From Eurosta solidaginis (lineage: Eukaryota > Arthropoda > Insecta > Diptera > Tephritidae): a stretch of DNA of 64,000 nt. The notes below the pieces were generated by a model. That model searched no databases and had not been told where the DNA came from. It saw nothing but the letters and a program-made list of their open reading frames with translations. The stretch is from contig NC_090319.1 in NCBI RefSeq assembly GCF_040869045.1, forward strand, positions 233,175,832 through 233,239,831. The letters are read 5' to 3'. Shown piece after piece: positions 1 to 11,506 of the stretch. The translations under genes and the position numbers were made by a program. Positions within the stretch are counted from its first letter, which is position 1. Every line of letters starts with the position of its first letter.

Positions 1-507
1 ATGAAATTGTTAATAAAATTTTGAAATGTATGGATGAAAACATAGATTTCTGATCATGCAGGGCTAAATTCCCATTTTTGGTATTGGTGCTGCGCTTGTG
101 CGTGGCAAGGTAAGGTGAAGGTGAGTGGTAGAGAAAAATGACCAAGTGACAGACGGACAGACTAGTGTCAGGTTTGGGGGCACTGTAAGTAGATAGAAGT
201 CAGCACAGTGCCCACGGTGCGGTGCAAGTTGCACTGCAGAGGGAGGGTAGACTCCACCTGACAGGACAGGCCTTCATCTTCTTCTACCCCTTACGCTTTC
301 CCCTCTATAACTTTGCCCCTCACGTCTATTTCTATCTGTTTCAGCTTTTCTTTCCAACACATATGCAGGTATGAACCCTTCTTGTTCATGTGGCTGCGGG
401 TGAGGTCGGTGGTGCAATACCCCGCCCAAGACGACGAGCTAGCCTGGGCCCGCAAGCATACCTGCTTGCCGCCGCTCCTCACCACTCAAACAGTCAGCCA
501 CGTAACA
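1..507 (+). repeat. 5' LTR, 3' part only (cut by window edge)
   Basis: Matches 8947-9453 over its whole length with only scattered substitutions, and ends in CA immediately before the primer binding site. Its beginning is outside the window. Short ORFs inside it occur identically in both LTR copies and have no gene-like features. Confidence 0.9.
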
Positions 508-508
508 A

Positions 509-520
509 TGGCGCCCAACG
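509..520 (+). promoter_or_regulatory. Primer binding site, tRNA-Lys type
   Basis: TGGCGCCCAACG follows the LTR end (507) after one base. It is complementary to the 3' end of a lysine tRNA, as in many gypsy-group elements, and would prime minus-strand DNA synthesis. Confidence 0.85.
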
Positions 521-1648
521 CTAATAGCCCGATCACCTTTTTTATTTCCCACATTTTTTTCAAGTAACTCTATTTGTCACTATTCTTTAATCTTCCCACT
601 TTTATTCCAGATTTCCTTGGTTTTGTTTTTTATCCCATGTTCCCTTCAAACCCAATCCTTATTTCAGTCTTTTGACTGGACAGGGACCGTCATGATGGCA
701 ACGTCGTTTGGGTTTGCCTGGCCGACAAGTGTCATCATGACAATTAGATAGGGATTAGCGACGTGCTCATACCAGGGTTCCTTCTTCGGGTTCCTGCAAT
801 TTGACTAAGTGGTACCTGGTATGACACTTAGCTAGTGACGGACTTAGGTAGGAGATCGTGGCGAGCTGTCCAGGCTACCTTACCGGGAGTCCAGCATTCC
901 CGGTAAGTGAGGTTTACAGTCGTCACCACGATATTTAGGAGAGGAGGTGTGGCATCCACTCTTAGGGATAAGTCCATGATCGTGATGTGCCCCACTTCCA
1001 CGGACAGCATGACGGCGGACTTGACACTAGATGTTTAGATACGGACGGACATACTGCCTTCACCGAACCTTCGCCAAGGCAGCACCAAAAACACCAAGAC
1101 ATATATATTCAAGTTCAGTTAACCTATTTTCGACCATTAAGTTCGATACTTTTAAATTTTCAGTTTTATTAATTTTATTTATATTTTTTTTGGTTGTTGG
1201 TTATTTCATAATCATTAAGATTATTTTCAAAAAGTGTTCACGTTGATTTTAGAAATTTTGGAGTTTATCAATTTTTTTATAGTGTTTTTGCTTTTAGTTT
1301 TTTTGTTGCATTATTTTATTTTCTACATTTATCCTATACATCCATACATTGTCAGATATTCCTTTTATTATTGTTTTTCTGGCAATTTTTACCGCAAATA
1401 TAGGGGTTGAAATTAATTTTGGTTTTAATTAATTTCGATATTTGAATTTTTTCTAGTATATATACTAAAAAAAATATTTTTTTTTTGGTTTCAAACTTGA
1501 ATTTCCTTTATCCTTAAGATACACATATACACATTACCGGAATTTTTACACACACATATATATATACGCATTCATACTAAATTTAATTGTAATATTTTCA
1601 TATTGTGTTTTTTTTATATTAGTTGATATTATTATTTTTTTTTTTTTT
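521..1648 (+). other. Untranslated leader of the retrotransposon
   Basis: About 1.1 kb without a convincing gene. It holds a perfect 10-bp hairpin (arms 879-888 and 898-907, 9-nt loop). The 3' arm overlaps a consensus-like splice donor, GGTAAGTGA at 902-910. From about 1140 on it is AT-rich with long T runs. In retroelements this region normally carries packaging and dimerisation signals; assigning that role to the hairpin is inference. Confidence 0.6.
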
Positions 1649-3323
1649 TTGGTCAACATTTTTTTTCACATACCGACAGTGGAAGTCGAAAATAGAGTTG
1701 TTGGGGGATTGGGTATCCTCGACTCCCAGAGGCGTCTAACTAGGAGCCGTGCGCGAGCCCTAGAAAACCAAATAGTTGGTTCAGTTTTTAACCAAATCGA
1801 CACGGGTATACCGAGGCCCGTTGACTTTGTCCCTACGGACTATTTTAATAGGTGCGCGTCGCGGATCTTTGGATCTGTTGGCCCTCGCCCGCTGAGGGTC
1901 TCTGTCGCTAACGGGGTGTCATTCAACGAGTTAGATAATAGCCTAAACTTCTCCCAAAAAATCGATTTGGTGTGCCAAATGGTCGATAGGGAAAACGTAG
2001 GTGCCCAGGGGGGTGATGTTCCGGCGCAGAACACACCATCAACGAATGTCGGCACTAGCCTTAATGCTGCTCACCGCACAAAATGCAAATAATGTCGAAC
2101 AGCTGAGCCAAATGATGGCGATGATGGCGCAACAAAACGACTTGGTGGCGCAAATGGCAAATGAGGTGATGAGCATTAAGACCAGTGTCGATAACCTTGG
2201 TGGCCGCGTAGCAGACATAGAAACGTCTGCGCAAGCGCCTGTACATCGGTCCGCCTTGGCATCTACGCCCGAGCCTCGGAGCCGGAGGGGGGGAAACGCA
2301 GAGCGCGTCAATGAGCCGACGGTCAGTTACAGTACCGGGCGAGATGCCAGCGATCCTCCCAGGTGGAAGAAGCTCGACCTTGAAAAGTGGCACATCAAAT
2401 TCGATGGGACCAGTAAAGGTATAAGCGTCGAAAGCTTCATCTTTCGGGTGGAGAGGATGCGCGAGCAGCGTAATATTTCCTACTTCCAGCTCTTCACGGA
2501 CTTTCATAGTCTGGTTTCCGGCGGTCCTTTGAAGTGGTATTCGCAGGTCCTTGAGGACCACGCAGACGAACCCGATTTCGGCTATTTCGGGCTGAAAGCC
2601 GAAATGCTAAGCCACTTCAAATCCGCCGAGTCCGACTATGAAATCATCCGTGAAATCATGGAAAGGAAACAGCTGCCCGCGGAAGCTTTTGATGACTTTT
2701 ATGCCGAAGTCCACAATATGACATTCCGTTTGCGGAACAGGATCCCTGAGAGGGAGTTGGTTGGCATCATCAGGGGCAACCTCAAACCGTACCTGGCCAA
2801 CTTGACCTTCGCCATAAAAATGGAGTCGTTGGCGGAGCTCAAGTCGGAATGCAAGAGAGCCGAAAAACTTATTAAAGAGAATAAGACTAGGACTAGGGTA
2901 GTTAACGAGGTCGATTTTGAGCAGTCAAGGTTAGGAGAGGCAACAAAAGTCGAAGCCTTTGATAGGAAACCCCAACACCAATCCCAATCCTTACCCCAAC
3001 ACCAAACCACAGCCAATCCTAATAGCGTTCGTCCTTCTGTTAGTCCTTCCGTGTCCAACTTTACCGTCAATTCCTTTTGTGCATCACCCTTCCACTTAAT
3101 GTTGTGTTTTTCGTGTGGTATGCCGGTGGATCACTTTGTGAAAAATCCGGCAGATGCACAAACACCAAATAAATGTTCGTCCTCGTTCCACAATTTGGTA
3201 TGTTTTGCATGTGGGAGTGATTCGTCCTTTTGTGTATTCAAATCCAAATCGGGAAACCCGAGACTGGCAGAGTTGACCGGGGACTCCAGCCAGGAGACAC
3301 GCAACCCGGCAACCCATCAGTAA
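1649..3323 (+). pseudogene. gag: Gag polyprotein, frameshifted
   Basis: Capsid/nucleocapsid precursor of the retrotransposon. It lies in two overlapping frames: 1649-2092 (147 aa) and 2001-3323 (about 440 aa). The natural reading passes from one to the other near 2045-2075, so gag carries a frameshift. The second part has a low-complexity MMAMMAQQ segment, then a capsid-like helical region (WHIKFDGTSKG, then GGPLKWYSQVLEDHADEPDF). Near the C-terminus are two Cys-rich clusters (CFSCGMPVDHF and CFACGSDSSFC) in place of standard CX2CX4HX4C knuckles. The end overlaps the pol frame by 94 nt, with a -1 frameshift signal in the overlap. Membership of the gypsy gag family is well supported; the exact start is uncertain. 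Confidence 0.75.
3251..3309 (+). promoter_or_regulatory. -1 ribosomal frameshift signal (slippery site plus possible pseudoknot)
   Basis: GGGAAAC at 3251-3257 is read G-GGA-AAC in the gag frame, the canonical X-XXY-YYZ heptamer. Slipping back one base enters exactly the pol frame (next codon 3257). Six bases downstream a stem CTGGC (3264-3268)/GCCAG (3289-3293) can form. Its loop segment CCGGG (3277-3281) can pair with CCCGG (3305-3309), which gives a pseudoknot-like fold. The stems are short and were read by eye. Confidence 0.65.
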
Positions 3324-5107
3324 CGATTTTGAGGAAGGAAAAGAAGGATAATGTAATTAGAGTAGAGGGAAGGGTGACCGGAAGGCAGGAAATGAAGAGC
3401 TTACACCAACGGAAATTAGAATATGAGGAAGCTAGGCGAAGAATATTTTGTGAGTCGATGAACAAGGACAGGAAGGAGAAGAGAAATTTCAAGAAAATAG
3501 AAAAGATGAGGGAGAAAAGGAAATTTTGTAAGAGACTAAAGAATAAAATTGTTTCAACCATAGTCACCGTGAAAGGTGATAACAGGTTTTTTGCTAAAAC
3601 TAATATAGGAGGTCACGAGGTCCTGGCTCTCTTGGACTCAGGGGCGAGTGCCAGCTGCTTAGGCAAAGACTCAGCTGCACTCCTTCGGGGAAAGGAGGCC
3701 TTGATTGTGCCAATCAGGGGCCAAAATATCCGAACCGCGAACGGGGAGGAAACCGCCGTGGTAGGAGCAATAAAGTTACCGGTTGTGTGGGATAATTCAA
3801 TGGAAGAATTAGAATTTTTGATAGTGCCAGGTCTACAACAACAAGTTTATTTAGGTATAGACTTTTGGCAGGCATTCCGTATGAGTGTTGTGATTAAAGG
3901 TTTGAATGTTAGTGTGAATGCTGCCAGTGTGGCGCAGCTCGTGCCCGCCGAGGGTGACCTCTCTTTTGACGCAATCCAACACGTTTTGACGACGGAACAA
4001 AACCATGTGTTGGAGCGTGTGAATACCCAATTCCCGTCCTTCGCGGTACTGGGGTTAGGCCGGACAGACAAAGAGGAACACGTCATCGAGGTGGTGGACG
4101 AGAATTTGCCAGTCAAGCAACGCCACTATCCAATATCACCAGCCATACAAAAATTAATATATGCAGAGTTGGACAGGATGTTAAGCATGTGAGTAATAGA
4201 GGAGTCCAATAGCGGCTGGAATTCACCGGTCTCCTTGGTCATTAAAGGAAGAAGGAATCGCCTATGCTTGGACGCTCGTAAGGTGAATAAGAGAACAGTA
4301 AAAGACGCATACCCGTTACCCCACATCGATGGAATACTAAGCCGGCTACAAAACACGAGATATATCTCTGCAATTTACCTCAAGGACGCTTTCTGGCAGA
4401 TTCCCCTCGAGAGAAAATCACGTGAGAAGACTGCCTTCACTGTCCCTGGCCGACCCCTTTACCAATTTACCGTCATGCCTTTCGGGTTGTGCAATGCAGC
4501 ACAACGAATGTGTCGTCTCATGGACAAGGTCATTCCGGCCGCTTTACGTGAATGTGTTTTTGTTTATCTTGACGATTTGTTAGTTTGTTCTGTAGATTTC
4601 GAGTCCCATATGTGTTTATTGGAAAAAGTCGCTCGGTGTCTTCGTGAGGCTAAGTTAACTATAAATGTAGAAAAGAGCAAGTTTTGTTTTAAAGAGGTTC
4701 GTTATTTAGGATACGTAGTCGGGGATGGATGTATTAGGACAGACGCCAATAAAGTGGTAGCTGTGAGGGACTTTCCGGTTCCGAAAACCCCGAAGCAACT
4801 ACGACGGTTCCTGGGTATGTCGGGCTGGTACCGACGTTTCATACAGGACTATGCGACTATTGCAGCTCCGCTGCACGACTGTCTCAAGAAAGAAAAAATT
4901 AAGAAATTCGCTATGACTGACAGGGCGAAGAAATCTTTTGAAATTTTAAAGCAAAGTTCCCAGGTCGATAACTATAACGCCAAGCTAGCTCCGAAACAAG
5001 TAAGATGCATTGTTTTAAACGTTATAGGGAACTCAATGTATGAACTTGGCGACAGCAATGGGAAAAAGATCGGCGTATACCACGCTAAAGACATTTTTGC
5101 AAAATAA
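3257..5107 (+). pseudogene. pol: Pol: protease and reverse transcriptase fused by deletion to the integrase tail
   Basis: The pol frame opens in the gag overlap and contains an aspartic protease (LLDSGASASCLG, about 3630-3665). The reverse transcriptase has RNRLCLDARKVNKRTVKDAYPLP, PFGLCNAAQRM and the catalytic FVYLDDLLVCS (about 4555-4590). An in-frame TGA at 4190-4192 interrupts the start of RT. After the RT thumb and the start of the connection region (about 4950) the sequence jumps to a short C-terminal stretch, NVIGNSMYELGDSNGKKIGV, which resembles the end of gypsy integrases. RNase H and the zinc-finger and catalytic core of integrase are therefore missing. The element cannot supply its own integration enzymes. 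Confidence 0.8.
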
Positions 5108-6779
5108 TTTAATGTTTTTTGTAGTGCTAGTACACTTGTTCGATGTTATTTATTTATTTATCGACGTATTTTATTTATTAATTTATTGACGTATGTGATT
5201 ATATTAGTAAATTATTTTTATTTGTTTTTTTTTTACCTTTTTATTTATTTGATTATTTTTGCATTTATCTATTTTTTAATTTTATTTATTTATTTATTTT
5301 ACCTACTTGACTATTTGATCTGTGATATTTTTGTTATATACATTTTTTTTTGCCATCTGTGATATTTTACTTTATAAATTTTTTTTTTTTTTTTGTTCTG
5401 CTAACTGTGATATTTTATTTTATGTTATTTTATTTTATTTTTTTTTTTTTAATTTATTTTATCTGTGATATTTTATTTACTATTAGATATGTAGAGGTGA
5501 TATACGTTTAAGTAGTAGCATTAGCCCAGTGATCTAGTTCGTAGTTAAACAGTACAAAAGTTTAAAGGCGTGAACAAAATAGGCCCGGCATTGAGTCGTG
5601 GGTCGAGGCCACACGTTGGACGCAGGAAATAATACTTAGCAGGCTGCGTTTGGATTCTTTACGCACACGCTCCATAGTGCAGGCACCATCGGCGGTTGCG
5701 AGCCTGTAATGACAGCCTGTCTCCATACTGGCTGGAATGAGTGGCAGAGTGTATATGCGTCTATGTGTTTATGTGTTTTGTGTCCAGGTCCGTGCCTTAG
5801 CCGCAATGTTGCCATTAAAATAATATTAACATGATAACATTAACATTGACAACATTGTACCTGTAGTGAACACAATGTTGCAACGGAAATAAGATGTTGC
5901 GCTTGGCATCATGTTGTTATAATAAGAAAAATTTCACCATGTTGCTAACAACCTAGCAGCCTTGACGAATGATATGTAACTATGGGTTTGTTCTGTTCGG
6001 TATTATGTATGTGGATGTGTATTTGTGAAAGGCTATGAACGTGTGAACGCATCAGTGTAAGCGGTCAAGGCACGAACCAAATGTATCTGTGTAGGTGTTC
6101 GTTGTGTGGAGCGGTAAGCGTATGAAAGTATGAGTGCATGATTGTATAGATGGAAAATACGGAAAAGCCGAAAAGAAAGTTTGGCATGTATAGGTAGGAA
6201 TTTTCCGTTTCTGGGTAACGTTCCTTACCACGGCGGTGGCTATAAGAAGGGGAAAAATCAGTCAACGGGCCAAAGTCTTGTTTCAACAGTGCCCAGTACA
6301 AGTTAAGTGCAATTGAGTCAAAAGTGAAGTGCGCGCTTTTAAAACGAAAGTGAAGAAAAAAAAAAAAAAAAGGTTCACAAAGTTTGTAGTGCGCGAATTT
6401 AATCACATTTTTGAAAGATTTGTGCGCGTCGAAAGTCTCCGCGATACGTAAAAAGGGGTAGCAGTTTCCAGCAAACGTATGTTGCGAAAGGTAAGACATC
6501 TCCATTTTGGTGTGTTTTGTTGGTACAGGCATGCTTGACGGGAGCTGGGTCTCCAACCCGGCCTATCTCCCAAGCAAGCCAAAAGAAAACTTGCATCGAC
6601 ATATATATCCCTGTATACAAATATATGTATGCAGACGAACATATGACTATGCAGACAAGGAATCCATAGGCAACTATGTATATGTACGGGCGCATAGATA
6701 AAATTTTGTCTTAGGATTCCCATAATAAATTTCATTTAAATCTCATTACAGAGCGCAAAATTTAATCTCCGTTGGAAAA

Positions 6780-7290
6780 GACTCACTGGGCACTGGTTTT
6801 GGCTACATACCGCCCGGAAACAACTACCACGCACTACACTACATGTTTAATTTGGTGGCGCACACCACAACAACAACCACTATAGCAGTTTTTTTTTGGC
6901 AATATACGGTCGCAACAACCACAACATCATCTGTTTTACATTGGCGGCATAACGCTCAACAACAACTACACCATTTTTGCTATATTGCCGGCGCAACACC
7001 AACCACAACCGGTATTTATTTCTTTCTTGGCGACATACCGCCCGAAAATCCCCACACCATCTTTCTCATATTCTCGAAACACCGCCAAACTGCAACTATA
7101 TTATATTGGCGCCATACTGCCCGCCGACAACAACACCATTTTTGTTAGATTGGCGGCGTAACGTCCAACCACCACCTGTGCACATTTGAATCTCGGCGAC
7201 GTGCCGTCCAACAACACGTATATGCATCTTAAATAACCATAAGCACTACACTATAATTTTGTTTTCCGGCGCTCACCACACCAACAACAA
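6780..7290 (+). repeat. Degenerate tandem repeat rich in GGCG and CAACAACAAC
   Basis: A loosely conserved unit of about 60-80 bp recurs: TTGGCG(G/A)CATA(C/A)CG, then CCAACAACAAC, then CATTTTTG. Copies start near 6850, 6940, 7025, 7110 and 7150, and the last ones are poor. Several frames are open because the CAA/ACC composition lacks stop codons, so the ORFs here are probably not genes. Confidence 0.45.
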
Positions 7291-7559
7291 CCACAGAACC
7301 ATCTACAAGAACTTCGTTACGTTGCATATAAAATTTTTACCAGCGGCGTTGAGTCGCAACAACGACAGCCACGACACCACATACAACAAAAGTAAAATAA
7401 AAATATATATACAAGCTGAGTTTGGCAAAGTGGAAAACAGGAGCAAATACACTAAAGGAAGACACCAGCAACAACCACAACACATTTTTGGCGACAGATT
7501 TGGTGCATTTTTGAGCCGGCGCAATTAATCCTGATCCATAAACCACGATCAACGCAGGC

Positions 7560-7571
7560 AGAGGGAGGAGC
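7560..7571 (+). promoter_or_regulatory. Polypurine tract before the 3' LTR
   Basis: AGAGGGAGGAGC is immediately followed by TGTTCCGG, a TG-type LTR start. It would prime plus-strand DNA synthesis. Because the 5' LTR start is not in the window, the LTR boundary at 7572 rests on this tract alone. Confidence 0.6.
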
Positions 7572-9453
7572 TGTTCCGGAGTTATATGAGTTTGGATGTA
7601 CTATTATTTTTTGTATATTTTTCATATTATTATATTGTTTTTATTTAAGTACTATAATAGTGGTAGGAAACGGGCAAAAAGGGGGGCACTCTGAGTTTCA
7701 CGATCACACCATACTTTATAAGTTTATAAGTTTTTCTTTTTCTTCGTTTCTCCATTCTCTTGTTTTTTTTTTCCTTTTTTTAATTTTGTCTACTTCGGTT
7801 TGACATTAAATTTTTCTTGGTAGTTTGATACCTTTTTTTATAATATACACATTTTTTTTGCACGCGAGTTCGTCTACCTATGGTAGTACCAGCTCAAAAT
7901 TTTCGAATTTTGAATTTTGCTTTTTATTTTTTTTACACTTATATTTTTCATGATTTATGGCCAATTCTAACATACCATACCTTTCTGTTAGCCTCACTCT
8001 CCGGGATTCTACATAATAACGTGCTTTCAGCACTAATAATAATTTTCCTCGGCTAATAAATACCATCGCGCTGGTAAAATTAATACTATCAAAATACTCA
8101 ATAACCAAGATTACAAGCGAGCGATCTGGTTGAGTGATTGAGGGTGGCTACCGTGAGCGTATGTATGTATGTTTTTGACTCTTGCTATTTCAGCGAATTC
8201 AGCACATCCACTCAACTGCACCGGCGCCGTTGGAGTACGAGTATATGGGTGAGTGAAAATTGAGCGCAATATTTCTGCTAATACATATTTTTGAATGTAT
8301 GTACATATATTAACATATGATGCCTGATCTTCTTGAGAAAATAGAAGAAGGAAACCTAAACGTAAGGAATATATGTACATGCATAACTACAAACATACAC
8401 ACCTCTTGTTTATAATATGCCAAACTGGTTTTTTTTTTGCTTTACTTTGGTGACCTACTTTTGTTTTATACAAAATTGATCTTATATTTACTTGAGCGGT
8501 TGCGATAGGTCAGGGATTAGGGGTCTTGATTTCTTTTTGTTCGCCCTCTCAGTCTAGTTCGTTTGAATTTCATATCTTTAAGATTGGTAGGATAAGACAT
8601 TAGGGTGGTTCATACATCTTAATGTCACTAGTATAAGAAAACCCACCTCTTGTTTTTTTCTTTTCACTTTATATGTTTTCGGTAAAAACAATTGAATTGA
8701 ATTAAGTTGAATTCCAATCACATATTATTATTTTGTATTAAAAAAAATAATTATTATTTTGTATTGCTTTCCCTTTTTTATTGACATTTTTTTTTCTTCA
8801 AACAATTTGGTTAAATTTATTTGAAGTTAAATCAGATATCGTTATGTTATTTTATTTCTTTTGAAATTTAATTTTAAGCGGGTTTTTCTCATAACTTTGG
8901 GTTACATTTGATAGATAAATAGCTTTTGGGTAGAGATCTAAGCCAAATGAAATTGTTAATAAAATTTTGAAATGTATGGATGAAAACATAGATTTCTGAT
9001 CATGCAGGGCTAAATTCCCATTTTTGGTGTTGGTGCTGCGCTTGTGCGTGGCAAGGTAAGGTGAAGGTGAGTGGTAGAGAAAAATGACCAAGTGACAGAC
9101 GGACAGACTAGTGTCAGGTTTGGGCGCACTGTAAGTAGATAGGAGTCAGCACAGTGCCCACGGTGCGGTGCAAGTTGCACTGCAGAGGGAGGGTAGACTC
9201 CACCTGACAGGACAGGCCTTCATCTTCTTCTACCCCTTACGCTTTCCCCTCTATAACTTTGCCCCTCACGTCTATTTCTATCTGCTTCAGCTTTTCTTTC
9301 CAACACATATGCAGGTATGAACCCATCTTGTTCATGTGGCTGCGGGTGAGGTCGGTGGTGCAATACCCCGCCCAAGACGACGAGCTAGCCTGGGCCCGCA
9401 AGCATACCTGCTTGCCACCGCTCCTCACCACCCAAACAGTCAGCCACGTAACA
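7572..9453 (+). repeat. 3' LTR (about 1.88 kb)
   Basis: Starts with TG after the polypurine tract and ends with ACA at 9453. The last 507 bp match window positions 1-507. The interior is AT-rich and non-coding. The 5' flank lies outside the window, so no target-site duplication can be read. Confidence 0.7.
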
Positions 9454-9997
9454 GCCTGCCAAAACGTCAGATCGAAGCAACACGACCAAAGCGTATTTGT
9501 AAATCCGCCTTAACTTATGGCGCGTGAAAGTCCGCCGCAATTAAACCGGTGCCGCGAATGTAGAAATAAACCAAAGAGCATATGCATGTAAAAAAAATTT
9601 GACTATGAAATACGTTTCCTCTGCAATAATATTATGGTGTTTTTCATTTAAAAATGCTGTTACCAAATTCTTGTATTACACAAATGTAATGAACTTGGGT
9701 ATAGAAAATATAGAAATCCTAGAAAATATTTTACCGTTATACTTTGTTGTTGCGTTTAAAAAGCCTTTAACAACTCTGAACTGGAAAACTTCCACCATGA
9801 TATAAAATTGAAATGTTGCGGAACACAGCAGCACTTTTGTGACTACATAAACCCTGTTTAAATTTTTCGGTTCCCTGCACAGAATCCTAATTGACCGTTT
9901 TCAAAAAAGACAACACAGATTTTCCCGATATGCCAACTTTGCCGAGTGCCTGTCAGAAATAAGTCAACACACATGCACTTATCCACAATGGCCTTTA
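9454..9997. other. Unassigned spacer
   Basis: Nothing recognisable. The open frames are short and show no family motif. Confidence 0.5.
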
Positions 9998-10647
9998 GAC
10001 AAGGTGCACACGAGGCTACGCGTCATAGACGCGTACAAGATATTTCATATAGCTACAATTTCTCTACGCCTCAAGATCTGCACACGAAGCTACTTTCGAG
10101 CGTCGCTACAAAAAGCAAACAATTATTGGAAACAAATTTAATTTCTTCAGCTATATCCGTCCCCGAAACCAAAGAAAAATAGGTATTAAACGTTGTTTGT
10201 ATCTCCGTGCCTTTGTAAATTATGAAAGGCAATTTTAAACCACCGCGGACCAAATGAAAAGGGTGATTTCTAGTTTCCAACACTTTTTAGCCTTTTAAAC
10301 GCTTCAACATTGTCTAACCAAGCTGTTGTGGTGTTTAAAACTCTTTTTCGCTTTCTTAGTATACCTCTCACGCACTTTTATTAACTAAAGTAACACTTTT
10401 TATCTAATTACACAAATTTGCATACAAAAAACGTAAACAAACATCTTGTTCTTCCTTTTTTCAAGCGTACGTACGCTCAGCGACCAACATTGCTGTACGC
10501 TTAGCTACACGAAAATTTCATGCTTTGTCGCTTTCATGCAGCTGACGCCTCGTATGCAGCTCTACATTCAAATACATGTGTTCAGCATCAAAGCGTACAC
10601 ATTTCGCCTGCAGCGTCTATGACGCGTAGCCTCGTGTGCACCTTGCC
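9998..10647. mobile_element. PIF/Harbinger-like MITE, 650 bp
   Basis: The termini are inverted repeats. 10000-10032 begins CAAGGTGCACACGAGGCTAC and is matched by the reverse complement of about 10613-10645 for some 33 bp without mismatch. TTA (9995-9997 and 10648-10650) flanks both ends, the 3-bp TSD typical of PIF/Harbinger. A subterminal direct copy of the TIR core (TGCACACGAAGCTAC, about 10079-10093) lies inside. There is no transposase, so the element is non-autonomous. Confidence 0.7.
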
Positions 10648-10959
10648 TTAGTCATAATCGAAATAAAATAGAGTTTTATTTGTTTAAACATGGTTCTATA
10701 TTAAATATCATTTCAAGTCTGTTATAGTCCACTTAAACACTATTTTATCTCTAAAAAGTATTTTAAATTTAAAATGACATGAACCCGATTTAAATTTTTT
10801 AAAATAGGTTTTAAGTTTGTGGTATTCTGTCAAAAGTTGCGAGAAATTAAACAATTTGCTATTTAAACGCGATGAATTTAAATGGAAGAAAAAAGGCTTC
10901 CCCGACAAGCAAATATACGTCAGGATCTAATTTATTATACCTAGAATGGGTATTAATAT
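10648..10959. other. Unassigned AT-rich spacer
   Basis: Sequence between the MITE and the solo LTR. No gene or repeat recognised apart from flanking TSDs. Confidence 0.5.
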
Positions 10960-11502
10960 TGTGACGAATATTAGTGACACTAAGTGATACTCACATAACT
11001 TGTCTGATGCTAAGTAAATGAAGCCACAACAACAATAAAGCAGGCAGTCACTTGTATCTGCATAAACGAATCAATCATTATGTCTACACATATGTACGTA
11101 CACGCAGCGGAGAGAGATGCACAAACACATGCATATATCTTGTCTGATATGCTCCCAAAAGTATCACTCACATATACACGCGCATACGAGAAGCTATAAC
11201 GTGCATCTGTAGTTATGTTATAGCTGGTAGCAAATTCTAGAAATAGAAGCGCCTAGAAATATGTCAACGAGGAAACCAAAAAAAGTATAAAAGCAGCAGC
11301 AGCTGAGGCATGATGGATTCATTTTAATTTAAGCACGCTATCTGTTGAGCAGTAGAAGTGTTATTGTGAAGTTGGTATTGTGAAGTACTTTAATAAAAGC
11401 CATTTTGCATTATTGAATAGTGGAGTTATTTATTCAACAGTTTAGTGATTCGAACGTTAGTAGAAGGTTGCAAATAAGCGAAATTGCACTAAATCCGTTA
11501 CA
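10960..11502 (+). mobile_element. Solo LTR, 543 bp, TSD ATAT
   Basis: Starts TGTGACGAATATTAG and ends CCGTTACA, flanked by ATAT (10956-10959 and 11503-11506). A TATAAAAG box near 11286 and an AATAAAA signal near 11392 fit an LTR. The same family supplies the partial LTR of the minus-strand element ending at 27383. A lone LTR with a TSD points to LTR-LTR recombination of a full insert. The orientation is taken from the TATA box. Confidence 0.8.
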
Positions 11503-11506
11503 ATAT

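Larger units (their letters stand above)
5108..7571 (+). other. 3' internal region of the retrotransposon, no coding support
   Basis: 2.4 kb between the pol stop and the 3' LTR. 5140-5480 is a very AT-rich tract of TTTATT-type repeats. 5500-6230 shows nothing recognisable. Around 6239-6360 a TATAAG box is followed by a purine-rich stretch and an A run, reminiscent of a promoter and 5' leader. The open frames here have no family motif, and no env gene is visible. Confidence 0.5.
1..9453 (+). mobile_element. Ty3/gypsy LTR retrotransposon with very long LTRs, defective
   Basis: Positions 1-507 and 8947-9453 are near-identical direct repeats at a constant offset of 8946. The first repeat is followed by a lysine-tRNA-type primer binding site and the second is preceded, at a distance, by a polypurine tract. 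Gag and pol lie between them on the plus strand. If the 3' LTR starts at the polypurine tract (7572), the LTR is 1882 bp, and the start of the 5' LTR lies outside the window. Very long LTRs with a Lys primer site recall the Osvaldo/Ulysses group of flies; this affiliation is inference. The near identity of the LTRs suggests a fairly recent insertion, yet the coding part is broken, so it probably moved by trans-complementation or decayed after insertion. Confidence 0.85.

Noticed and set aside
6399..6735. Overlapping minus-strand ORFs of about 100 aa in three frames
   Set aside because: No motif, mutually overlapping, and antisense to retroelement non-coding sequence.
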